Shown here: piece by piece, positions 21,471-30,341 of the stretch | Position numbering within the stretch: position 1 is the stretch's first letter | Layout: every line of letters begins with the position of its first letter | From: Tholera decimalis | Taxonomy: Eukaryota > Arthropoda > Insecta > Lepidoptera > Noctuidae | NCBI GenBank assembly: GCA_943138885.2 | Contig: OW964572.2 | Location: forward strand, 1,679,001-1,743,000 | Reading direction: 5' to 3' | Length of the DNA: 64,000 nucleotides | Program-made: the position numbers and the translations under genes | Notes under the pieces: generated by a model | Databases searched by the model: none | What the model was told of the DNA's origin: nothing | What the model saw: only the letters and a program-made list of their open reading frames with translations

Positions 21471-21689
21471 AATAAAATGTCACTGAATTTCATAAAATTC
21501 AGTGACATTTGTGCACTAACTTTTGACGTTTTATGAGTGTCCATGTGGGCCTATGTGAAATAAAGTATTTTTGATTTTGGACAACTATCTGCAGTGAAAA
21601 TTAAATCTCAAGATCTGATTACCAAGATGGCTTACTACAGTGCTCTTGACTTGCAGTTTCACAGAAAAGTTATTATAATGAAATAATTA

Positions 21690-21985
21690 TGTTTATTTTG
21701 CAATTAGGTTATAAATAACACTTTTAGACGTAATTTTTTCCGTAAATGTGAATTAGATGAGGCCAGTGTTTCCGGACTGACTGCTCTGAGAAGAAACACT
21801 GAAACAAACTCAGAGGTCAACGTCTCTTTTGAAGTCCAGACAATCTGTAGTGATCAGATCATATGAGAGTAGGTTAATGGCTGTGGCGCCCTTTAGAGGA
21901 CAGAATCAAACAGATTTGAGCAGGCCCGTCCAAACAGCGCAAGCATTCGTCAAATATCGTGTAACTCAACTTAGAACCATAAGGA
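21690..21985 (+). repeat. Dispersed repeat family D, copy 2
   Basis: Contains 'gcaattaggttataaataac', 'agatgaggccagtg', 'agaagaaacactgaaac' and 'gagcaggcccgtcc'. It matches 42100-42415 closely and 13440-13690 in reverse. It serves as the reference for the nested insertions at 30341 and 50417. Confidence 0.7.
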
Positions 21986-21989
21986 GCTC

Positions 21990-22880
21990 GATCGATATTC
22001 TACCAATAGATTTAACTATTAAAGATAGGGTCGCGATCATTATTACAAGAAACAATTGCGCATATTATTGACTTACCACTGGAAAGAAAAATAATCATAA
22101 TTTTTGTTTCGGTTTCTGTTGCTTTTCCCACAACTCATTACCACAAAAAACGTCATTAACCGATCGTTTTCGAAGATTGCAATTGCAAAAATCCTCATAC
22201 GCCCTAAATTTATCGTCAGACAAACGTGTGGTACGCTTCGTTTTAGGTACTAGGTATTTTAAATATCAATGGTTCCACTCATAAGGAAAAAACCCGAAAC
22301 AATTCCCTGGCAAGTTTAGAAGAGTTAATTAAACAAATACCTTGAACACTCAATAGTTGATCGCCCAAACTAATAACATTTTGATATTACCCCAATATTT
22401 ACAACCTACGTGACACAAAACAAATAATTTAATGCCAACCACATTCAAAATTAAATGGATTCAGAACCTCATTAGCGACGAACTCATTTAATCAAGCATT
22501 TAACCAAAACACATTATAACCTTAATTGTCAACAGTTTCGGTTATTACAACGTCATCAAGCTAGCAGAAGTGGACAGTGGAACTTGATGTGAATATTAAG
22601 TGCCCTCTTAGTGTTAAACGGACAACTAATGGATAATTCTTATAATTTTATGCGGTCCTGGTACTTCAAAAGTTATGGGATGTTGTAAAGACCATCCATA
22701 AGTGTGTGTTCGGTATAATTTTGAACAGAATATAATAGAATTTGGGTGGTCAGGCCCGTTGGTCTATCAACCTCGTTAAGTCTAGATTGTTTTTTTAGGG
22801 TTATACAGTAAAATAACACTGAACATAATTTCGAGAAATCCGTCGACAAGCAGAGACTATAAATACTAAAGATACATACA
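21990..22880. other. AT-rich stretch with nothing recognised
   Basis: No long frame, inverted repeats or similarity to other parts of the window, except a short SINE A-like scrap at about 22748-22775 ('tcaggcccgttggtc'). Confidence 0.4.
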
Positions 22881-22984
22881 TTATGCGGTGCTTTTACTTT
22901 TCACTTGCTTTTCACCCGCATGAGAATTGTTTTCCTACACACCTGATGAAAAGTAAAAATTGCTGCGTATTGTTTAGTATGAAT

Positions 22985-23133
22985 GTTGATGGATGGAGGT
23001 GGAAGGCCAAAAAATTATGGATGGATCGTGTGAAGAATTATATGAAAGAGAAAGGAGTAAATGATGTTTTGACAAGGGAGAATGGAAGCAGAAAACATGT
23101 TATCCTGGCCGACAAGACAAGACCGTACAAATA
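22985..23133 (+). pseudogene. LINE C-terminal scrap (RTE-like)
   Basis: The frame reads GWRWKAKKLWMDRVKNYMKE, then KGVNDVLTRENGSRK. The K..W.D.VK..M...GV pattern is common near the end of RTE-like ORFs. About 50 codons are left. Confidence 0.5.
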
Positions 23134-23154
23134 AATGAGATAAAGGATAAAGAC

Positions 23155-23335
23155 CCCTAGGTTAGTCATCATCTCCGTCTTAGGAGATAATGATTAACCT
23201 AGAGGTTTTTAAGTCAAGAGTGAATAGGTTACTTTTAGGTAAGCGTGCTCCCATCTTCGGCCACATCATCACTTACCATCAGATGAGATGGTGGTCAAAG
23301 GCGAGAGCCTATTATTATCAATAAAAAAAAGATAA
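23155..23335 (+). pseudogene. LINE C-terminal/3'-UTR fragment, subfamily 1
   Basis: 'aggtttttaagtcaagagtg', 'aataggttacttttagg' and 'gatggtggtcaaa' correspond to the last codons and 3' UTR of 11235-11490 in opposite orientation. Confidence 0.6.
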
Positions 23336-23439
23336 TGTTGAGGTGAGATGGTGCAGTAACTTGTTATTGCGTTTTTCTCATAAGATATTTCTCATAGGTG
23401 ACGAGGTTCTGACAGGCAAGCTTCACAGCCGGCTCACCG

Positions 23440-23830
23440 GCAAAACGTTGCTTGCCTGTATATCTTCTACAGATTATATATACTTCGGAAAGTGTGCGCA
23501 GGAGCTCTACGACCTAATCCCTTCATCCCCCTTTTACTACCGGTCTACCAGACGTACCGCAGGATACCATCCACACTTGGTCGATATACCGTCTTGTCGT
23601 ACTAAGCGCTTTTCTTCAACATATATTGTGCGCACAGCCAAGGTGTGGAACTCTCTGCCGGCTTCTGTGTTCCCTGCCACATATCCACATCAGCCTTTAA
23701 ATCAAGAGTGAATAGGCATTTTCTGTGCTCGCTCGTTCGATCGTAGACCTCATCTTACACTTACCATCAGGTGTGATCGAGGTCAAGAGCGAGCAAATAC
23801 TGCCGAACCTCAAAACAAACTACTGGATGA
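23440..23830 (+). pseudogene. LINE C-terminal fragment, subfamily 2
   Basis: The frame gives YFGKCAQELYDLIPSSPFYY, TRRTAGYHPHLVDIPSCRT and FSSTYIVRTAKVWNSLPASV, then breaks near the FPATY block. It is closer to 27065-27435 than to the subfamily 1 fragments. 5'-truncated. Confidence 0.7.
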
Positions 23831-23886
23831 GACCGCTGTTTTCATTTAATTTAGCAATAATAATAATAGCCACCACATTATTTTCA

Positions 23887-23960
23887 AACAGCTACTGAAT
23901 TAGTCATATTGTAGTTTGTATGAATATACAAACTACAATATGACTAATTCAGTAGCTGTT
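23887..23960. repeat. Perfect 34-bp-arm hairpin
   Basis: Arms 23887-23920 and 23927-23960 are exact inverted repeats around the loop TGAATA. Probably a minimal foldback/MITE. Confidence 0.85.
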
Positions 23961-24013
23961 AATCGTTTAACTAGAACGGCGCCTATTACTGCATTCTTAC
24001 CTGCAATTATGTA

Positions 24014-24145
24014 TGCCAGCACATGAAGCTACCCGAAACTGTCAAATTTTCCCAATCAACCTTGAACCTAATTTCTTTAACAATAAAGTTGAAAATCTAT
24101 TGAAGAAATTTGACAGATTGTTGTAGCTTGATGTGCTGGCGTCTG
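24014..24145 (+). mobile_element. TA-flanked MITE family F, short copy 1
   Basis: Nearly identical to 48216-48351 and ends ATGTGCTGGCGTCTG before TA. The first few bases of the left TIR have changed. It is an internal-deletion form of the 1068-bp element at 48819-49886. Confidence 0.85.
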
Positions 24146-24379
24146 TACATATCTTCCAGTACTTATTATTTTAATAACTTAATCGTAACAATCATACTAA
24201 GAACCTCCTGACGTACAAGCATTTATATGAGATCCGGCTGCTAGAGAGATTCGTATCATCCACGTGTTTACCTCTGTCGACTCATATTCACAGCAGTGGC
24301 TACCCAGAGGTTGGCCTAATCCCTACGCTTGACCAGACGGGCATGCCTGTCCGTCAGTGACTGCGGCCTAAGGAAGGTA

Positions 24380-24455
24380 ACATTCCTGGTATTTACCCGA
24401 GGCGGGTTATGTTTTTGTCGTGATAAACTCCACGGGAGCGAAGCCTCGCGCAATA
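24380..24455 (+). repeat. End of a 'CCACGGGAGCGAAGCC' dispersed repeat
   Basis: 'atttacccga', 'cgtgataaactccacggga' and 'gcgcaataagtag' match 25010-25095 and 60640-60700. These are the ends of a common repeat whose start resembles 24930 and 60505. Confidence 0.45.
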
Positions 24456-24469
24456 AGTAGTTTTTTTTT

Positions 24470-24905
24470 ATTATTAAAGTAGGTTCGCGTTTGACCACCA
24501 TCTCACCTGATGGTAAGTGATGATGTGGTCGAAGATGGAGCACGCTTACCTAAAAGTAACCTATTCACTCTTGAATTAAAGACTCCTAGGTTATAGCTGT
24601 CGGGAAACATAGACTCCGGCAGGGAATTCCACTCCTTAGCCGTACGCACAATGAAGGTATTCCCAAAACGTGTTGTGCGTATGGGTGGGATGTCCACCAT
24701 GTAATGATGGCGCTTCGCCGTTTGTCTCGTAGTCCGATGATGGAATGGGCTTGGCGGAATTAGACTGTGTAATTCCATCGCACACTCCCCGAGATGTAAC
24801 CGATAGAAAACCGATAGACTTGAAACTCGTCGTCGGTGTTCAAGGCTCTGAAGCTTTGACTCGACCAGTGCATCGTTGCCAATGAGTCTCTTGGCCTTTG
24901 CTAGC
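24470..24905 (-). pseudogene. LINE C-terminal fragment, subfamily 1 (longer copy)
   Basis: The minus strand encodes MELHSLIPPSPFHHRTTRQT, KRHHYMVDIPPIRTTRFG and AKEWNSLPESMFPDSYNLGV, ending RVNRLLLGKRAPSSTTSS and a stop. Coding similarity to 51690-52352 extends upstream to about 24900. No RT palm motifs remain. Confidence 0.75.
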
Positions 24906-24929
24906 CTAACTTGTTATAAAGCTGAAAAG

Positions 24930-25095
24930 TTTTTGTTTGTTTGTTTAAACGCACTAACCTTTGAAAGTACTGGGTGGATTAGTATGAAAGTTTGAAGCTT
25001 GAGGAAGGTACATTTTACCCGACTGCATAAGAAGGGAGTTATATTTTTTATCATGATACACTCCACGGGAGCAAAATCCCGCGCGAATGCTAGAT
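24930..25095 (+). repeat. 'AAAGTACTGGGTGGATT' dispersed repeat
   Basis: It shares the word order with 60505-60700 and, in reverse, with 51320-51450. Non-coding; a Helitron-like origin is possible but not shown. Confidence 0.5.
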
Positions 25096-25349
25096 ATATT
25101 TAACGGAATAGTTTATTACTCATTCATTGTTGTTACGTAGAACCTGCTACCCATGTTTTTTTAAGCAAATTAAATAATAACTAGCCCTCTAATTTCCATT
25201 GCTCAAGGGAAATAAAGAGTACAAACATTGGCACAAAGTATGCCTCATTTCATGGAAAAACTGGCTATGTTTTTCAATATGTGTTTTTCCTATGAATTTG
25301 TTGGAGTACATAGTTTCAATTGACACTTATTGTATTAAAGTTAAACTAT

Positions 25350-25662
25350 ATAACATGTAACTTAAAGGGTATATACATACCAAATGCACGGCTTCTTTGG
25401 ATGATAACTAACGATATGGCAAGGGTTTTGTAATCCTATGTCTACATGACTGTGTGGAACTTGTTTAGAAATTTCAATACATTGATACCAGAGACCGAAT
25501 TTTTCAAATTAAGTAGAACGAAGAGAGTTACCGTGTTATTGGCAAGGAACGTAGAAAGTTATTGACCCTCGTAGTGCTGTGACACGTTTGTTATGATAGG
25601 TATTCAAGAAACATATGAAACCGATAATTTGATATCAATTCTTTAAGTCAGTTATTTTGAGT
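25350..25662 (+). mobile_element. MITE family B, copy 3 (3'-truncated)
   Basis: It matches 880-1190 but stops after the 'gtcagttattttgag' block, so the right TIR is missing. A GC-rich MITE begins about 30 bp further on. Confidence 0.75.
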
Positions 25663-25684
25663 TGACATGCCACTGATATTAGTA

Positions 25685-25920
25685 TGTAAGACGACGCAGT
25701 GACACCGCTCCGACGCCGCAACGCATCGTGTGCACAGGGCCTGGGCCTGTGCACACCACGTTTTTCAAACGCGCCGTCGACGCGCGTTTTAGAAACGCAC
25801 GTCGACGGCGCGCTTTTATCCCAGCAGTTTGTTGTCGTTTGTATCGATTCAAACGCGCGGCACCGGTGCGTCTGTATCGCTAGAAACGCGCGTTTAAAAA
25901 ACGTGGTGTGCATAGGCCCT
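25685..25920. mobile_element. GC-rich TIR MITE, with a second end joined to it
   Basis: 25744-25773 and 25889-25920 are inverted repeats starting GGGCCTGTGCACACCACG, with CpG-rich GACGCGCG palindromes inside. At the left, 'gtgcacagggcc' (25730-25741) is a mirror copy of the same end, so a fragment of a second element abuts the first head to head. The open frames here on both strands are by-products of this symmetry. Confidence 0.7.
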
Positions 25921-26002
25921 AAAGCTGGCGATTTGCTGCCGGGGTTGTAATAATGTTCTATGAAGATACGCAAGACGCGACCCCGAAACGCAAATACCTA
26001 CT

Positions 26003-26078
26003 GATACTACAGAAGGAACGGGTCAGATTTTTAATTCAGTACTTAATAGTCTCATTTGAAGATTTTAGCCCCGGAAAA
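26003..26078 (+). mobile_element. R1-like LINE 3'-UTR scrap, diverged
   Basis: 'agaaggaacgggtcag' and 'catttgaagattttag', then a short A-run, follow the order of 1345-1457 with the hairpin deleted. Confidence 0.45.
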
Positions 26079-26256
26079 AAGCAGTCGGTTTGCATGTATC
26101 GCTATAGTGGGAGATAATTGAAGTAGGACTCGGATAAGTCGAAAACCTGTAATAAATACCTACTGAACTATTGTACGTAGAATTTTATCAAGTATTAATA
26201 ATCTTAAGTGGAAAGAAAATAAATTTCGTATTCGTAATATCGTATATTCGTAGTTA

Positions 26257-26491
26257 TACAATGTGTAACGGAAACCCCATATCTATCCAAAAGGGCTGAA
26301 GACAACATCTGGTATGGAGTCTCTATGCACAGTTTCAGCTCAAAATAACGGACTCAAAGAATTGATACCAAATTATCGGTTTCATATATTTCTTGAATAC
26401 CAATCATTACAAGACCCTTGCCATATCGTTTGTTATCATCCAAAGAAGCCATGCACTTGGTATGTATATACCCTTTAAATTACACGTTGTA
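26257..26491 (-). mobile_element. MITE family B, copy 4 (internally deleted)
   Basis: 235 bp; both TIRs are present (TACAATGTGTAACGG, TACACGTTGTA), but about 160 bp of the middle, including the 'gaccctcgtagtgctgtgac' block, is gone. Confidence 0.8.
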
Positions 26492-26710
26492 TAATTGCTT
26501 AATTGTATGTACAAGTGGACTGTGATGGAAAATACTGCCGACAATGGTATATTTATGATATCCTTGATTTTGGTGTGGAATGGCTTTTTTGCGGTCGACA
26601 CTAATTAATCATTTATTTAACATATTCATGCATTCTTTCACAAACATTCTGAAGTTCATCTTCCATTCATCCGCAAAACATAATAATATCCAAATCTGTG
26701 TTTGAGACCA

Positions 26711-27032
26711 GGGGACATTGATATACTAAAAACCTAAGATGCACACTCAACGTCTCAAAACCATCCGCATAAAATGAGTGCTTAATTCTAAATTATGCAC
26801 TCATTTCAAATAGTATCACGTCACTCGCGTCTAGGTACACACGTCAAAAATGCCAAAATTTTCTTTGTAAAAACAACCTTAAGCAATTGTCATAAGATAG
26901 AATTTCCAAAAACATATTTTGTACTTATAGCATATCTATTACTACGTAAGTGGTGAGTGTTTGGCGACAGTTTCGAGCGTCACTTTTCTTCGAGACTGTG
27001 CATCTTGGGTTTTTAGTATATCAATGCCAGGG
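26711..27032. mobile_element. MITE with TIRs of about 30 bp
   Basis: Left end 'cattgatatactaaaaacc' (from 26716) and right end 'ggtttttagtatatcaatg' (to 27026) are inverted repeats that run on through 'taagatgcaca' / 'tgtgcatctt'. The 250-bp interior is non-coding. Confidence 0.65.
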
Positions 27033-27064
27033 GAGTGTTAATAGCGGCGCGTCCGAGGACTTTT

Positions 27065-27435
27065 TTTATTACTGATGGCCCGATGGGCCCACTCTTGACT
27101 CGATCTCGCCTGATGGTAAGCGATAGATGAGGTCTAAGATGGGCCGAGCGAGCAGAAGATGCCTATTTACTCGTGCTTTAAAGGCTGAAAGGTCATAAGT
27201 GGCAGGGAACACAGAAGCCGGCAGAGTATTCCACAGCTTGGCTGTGCGCACAATATATGTTGAGAAGAAGCGCTTGGTACGACAAGACGGTATATCAACC
27301 AAGTATGGGTGGTACCCAGCCGTGCGTCTGGTAGACCGGTAGTGAAAGGGAGATGGAGGAATAAGGTCATGGAGCTCCTGCGCACACTCCCCGAAGTACA
27401 ATCTGTAGAAAACCCAGACAAGCAACGGTTCGCCG
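27065..27435 (-). pseudogene. LINE C-terminal fragment, subfamily 2
   Basis: The minus strand reads YFGECAQELHDLIPPSPFHY, RRTAGYHPYLVDIPSCRTKR, RTAKLWNTLPASVFPATYD and FKARVNRHLLLARPI. It is open for 118 codons but lacks all catalytic motifs. A close match to 23440-23830. Confidence 0.75.
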
Positions 27436-27861
27436 ATGAGCCAGGCAGCTTAAAGTGTGCAACTATATGGCGAGTTGGAACAGTCGGTAGACGGTGTTTT
27501 ATAAGTAACTGTCTAGAACAAACAGATTGCAGACTTCATTATGCAGATTAGCAGTGTGCCACTCGCCTTCTTGAAATAAGTAATCCCAGTCTCACATACT
27601 GTCTTTGATCTGTTTTGTTTAGCTATAAGACTTTGGTACCAAATAAATACTAACTTTCAAAAGATTTTGGTATTGACATATCAAAATTAGTAGGTACGTA
27701 CATCATTTAAGTTATGGACAGATTTATAAAGAAAATATTACAAAATGTGACTCAATACGCGGCCGCTTCGCTAAACGCGAACTTTTAAAGATAACATTTG
27801 GGGTTGAGTTTAAAGGGAAAAGTGGTAGAATAATATTTCTGACACGTTGGCTTAATATCCA

Positions 27862-28055
27862 AGATCCTCGACTAACACCTTAGAAAGCTCTCGCTGAGCT
27901 GTTCGCTCAAGAGCTTACTTCAGAAAGCGGTACTGCACTATTGCCGTGAACCTATTCCAGACACAAGCTTAGTTGGAAGGGTTAACAAGCTAGTAATGTG
28001 AGTTCTACCCACATTCCTAGTTCTCTTAAAAAAGATATATGTCTCTACCAAAAAA
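27862..28055 (+). mobile_element. Diverged R4/Dong-related 3' end
   Basis: 'cctcgactaacaccttag', 'aagctctcgctgagc' and 'cttcagaaagcggtac' align with 9129-9200 of the Dong-type element, but the 3' UTR differs and ends in A-rich sequence. An older relative rather than a copy of the same family. Confidence 0.55.
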
Positions 28056-28359
28056 AAAAAAAAAACAGAAAGAACTACTTGAAATATTTATCACAAAGAC
28101 GTTGTCTGCTTTATTGGCCATGTGTGGCATGTGTTAGCAACCCGCGACAATGAACTAATGAAGCAATGCAAATACATGGGTGTTACGCAATCGCAGAGGT
28201 AATGGAGAAAGCGAGAAGGCCATAGGCTTACATACAAAAACTCACGAGTTTTACTTATGGGGACAGGCAATATTTACAGAACCCCATCAAACATGATCTT
28301 TTTTTTTTCGGAAAATCATCAAATTTCTACTACTAAAAACCATCCTGTTCCCCCCGAAC

Positions 28360-28480
28360 CCGCAAACTTGGCAGTAATTCATTATTAGCTTAACTTTTTC
28401 CTAAATTTATTGGGATCGACTGCCTATCTGAACTCCACAAACCCAGTAACTGGGTAACATTTTCACAACCCTTTGTGGTG
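28360..28480 (+). repeat. 'CCCAGTAACTGGGTAAC' dispersed repeat
   Basis: 'cgactgcctatctgaactcc' and 'ccagtaactgggtaac' recur at 48515-48570 and 52895-52945 and, more weakly, at 9850. A common non-coding lepidopteran repeat. Confidence 0.55.
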
Positions 28481-28491
28481 TCAGACTGACT

Positions 28492-29178
28492 ATGGTGACG
28501 TGTGCTAGCTACTGTGACCTGAATGCGGTCTTACTGGATAAGCTTGATCGTATCCTTAATAACTGCATTCGGTTCATATTTAATTTAAGGAAATATGACC
28601 ATGTCTCAAGTTTCAGATCTGAGCTTAAATGGATGACCAATCGTCAGAGAAGAAGTTTGACAACGCTTTTCTTTCGACTCAACTCTCCCAGCCCTCCTTC
28701 TTATCTAATGTCTCACTTTCAATTTCTATGTTCTTCACATAATAAGAATCTACGTTCATCCAATAATCTTCTCTTACTCTGTCCTTTCATACTTCTGACT
28801 TTGTTCATTCTTCTTTTCATATCCAGTCGATTCTCCTCTGGAATGCGCTTCCTCTCGAGATCAGGACGTCTGACAATCGAAGAAATTGCGGATCCACTTT
28901 CTACATCAATAAGCAGAATTTCCACATTTAATTTTCATTTGCTTCTTAAGTATACAGTATTTATATGTATTTATATAAGTATTTATTCATATATAATAAT
29001 TATATTATTTATGTAGATTTCTATTTTATGATACTAGGTTTTTTTGTGTTATTATTTTTTTTTCCAATATCATTTTCACGGACATAATGCCATGCCATGG
29101 TTGCCTGGTAGAGAATGCCTACGGCATTAAGTCCGCCTTTGTATCTATGTGCATAAAGTGTAAATAAATAAATTATTT
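28492..29178 (+). pseudogene. Jockey/CR1-group LINE C-terminal fragment with 3' UTR
   Basis: The frame gives LDKLDRILNNCIRFIFNLRK, YDHVSSFRSELKWM and RRSLTTLFFRLNSPSPP. After a frameshift near 28790 another frame continues SFHIQSILLWNALPLEIRT. The 3' UTR has 'ctggtagagaatgcctacgg' and ends 'gtaaataaataaatt', the (TAAA) type of tail seen at 33663 and 60358. No RT core. 5'-truncated and frameshifted. Confidence 0.7.
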
Positions 29179-29229
29179 GGCATCTGACTACCCATAAAGA
29201 CTGATAAAGATGTACAAATAACAATTCGG

Positions 29230-29395
29230 ACCATGGACTTATTGTGCTTTACGAGGCACTGAGGACTCTTGATATGTAACGGTGCTCACCCATCCACAGA
29301 TCAACCTCGGCAAGCGTCGCTTAACTTTGAAGAAAAACTCATGCGGTGGTTTTATTAAGCCACAACGTCCTTACAACCAACTATCTCAATAATAT
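29230..29395 (+). repeat. Dispersed repeat ('CATCCACAGATCAACCTCGG')
   Basis: It shares the 'cacccatccac..gatc..cctcgg..agtgt/cgt..gcttaac' order with 300-420, 34740-34830, 48712-48792 and 53485-53590. Non-coding. Confidence 0.5.
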
Positions 29396-29760
29396 AGGTT
29401 AGTAGAACCAGGTTAGCAACCTATCACAGCCTTACACAACCGTATCATATTCCCCACACGATGCGCACGTGTAAGTCAAGTGTTAAATAATACTGCCTCC
29501 GAATACTAACGAGCACTTCCGAATTCTGCGCGCCTGGTAACTTGTGTGATGTAATGCTTGCTACTGGGAGGCGAGGCGTTGACAGGAGTGCGGTGGAACG
29601 GTACATTTGAGATTAAAGCCCGTGAACGTGAACTGCGGATTCCTTTGTCATTCTAGTTTCCTAGCATTTGGTAAAATTCATAATTGCTGTAAAAACTAAG
29701 TATTTGCAGTTAAGAATGTATCAAACTCTCAATTCAAAAATATACGATAACTGACTTGTA

Positions 29761-29988
29761 GGTAGGCTTGCCATACGACCGGAATTTTCCGGACACGTCC
29801 GGAAATATAGGTCTTTGTCCGGAATGCGGAGAGAATCCTACACCGTCCAGAATTTCTACGATTGAATGAAAGAGTGAAACATAAAAAAATATATTTTTTT
29901 TTATTTCAAATTAAAGAAAGTCAGGAATTTTCATCCAATGTCCGGAATTTACTCCGGATTTTCAATTTTTTGATCTGGTAACCCTACC
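29761..29988. mobile_element. 228-bp MITE with a TGTA target duplication
   Basis: It starts GGTAGGCTTGCCA and ends TGGTAACCCTACC (imperfect TIRs of about 13 bp), flanked by TGTA at 29757-29760 and 29989-29992. Inside are several TCCGGA motifs and a pyrimidine run. No ORF. Confidence 0.65.
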
Positions 29989-30341
29989 TGTAGGGTGCCT
30001 AAAACTGCCTAAGTTGCGGTAATTTTCTAATGAGATACCACGTCTCCGCAACTATGTATACTCTCCTTCCGCAGAGTCAAAAGAGCTATTTGATGACTCT
30101 CTCCCCCCTCCCACCCCCGCAAAAGAAAGCCAAAAATGTGTAAAGTAGTAAATTTTTGGTAATTCTATTTTGATCAGTCCATAACAAAGATTTGGTCAAT
30201 ATTCTTGTCTTGTCTGGTCACTTTGGTCAATGTTTAAACCAAATCTTATTTCTGATGAGTTATTTGCTATACTTCTGTGATTAAATTGTTTTTTTATTTT
30301 GCAATTAAGTTAGTTATAAATAACGCTTACACGTATTAATA

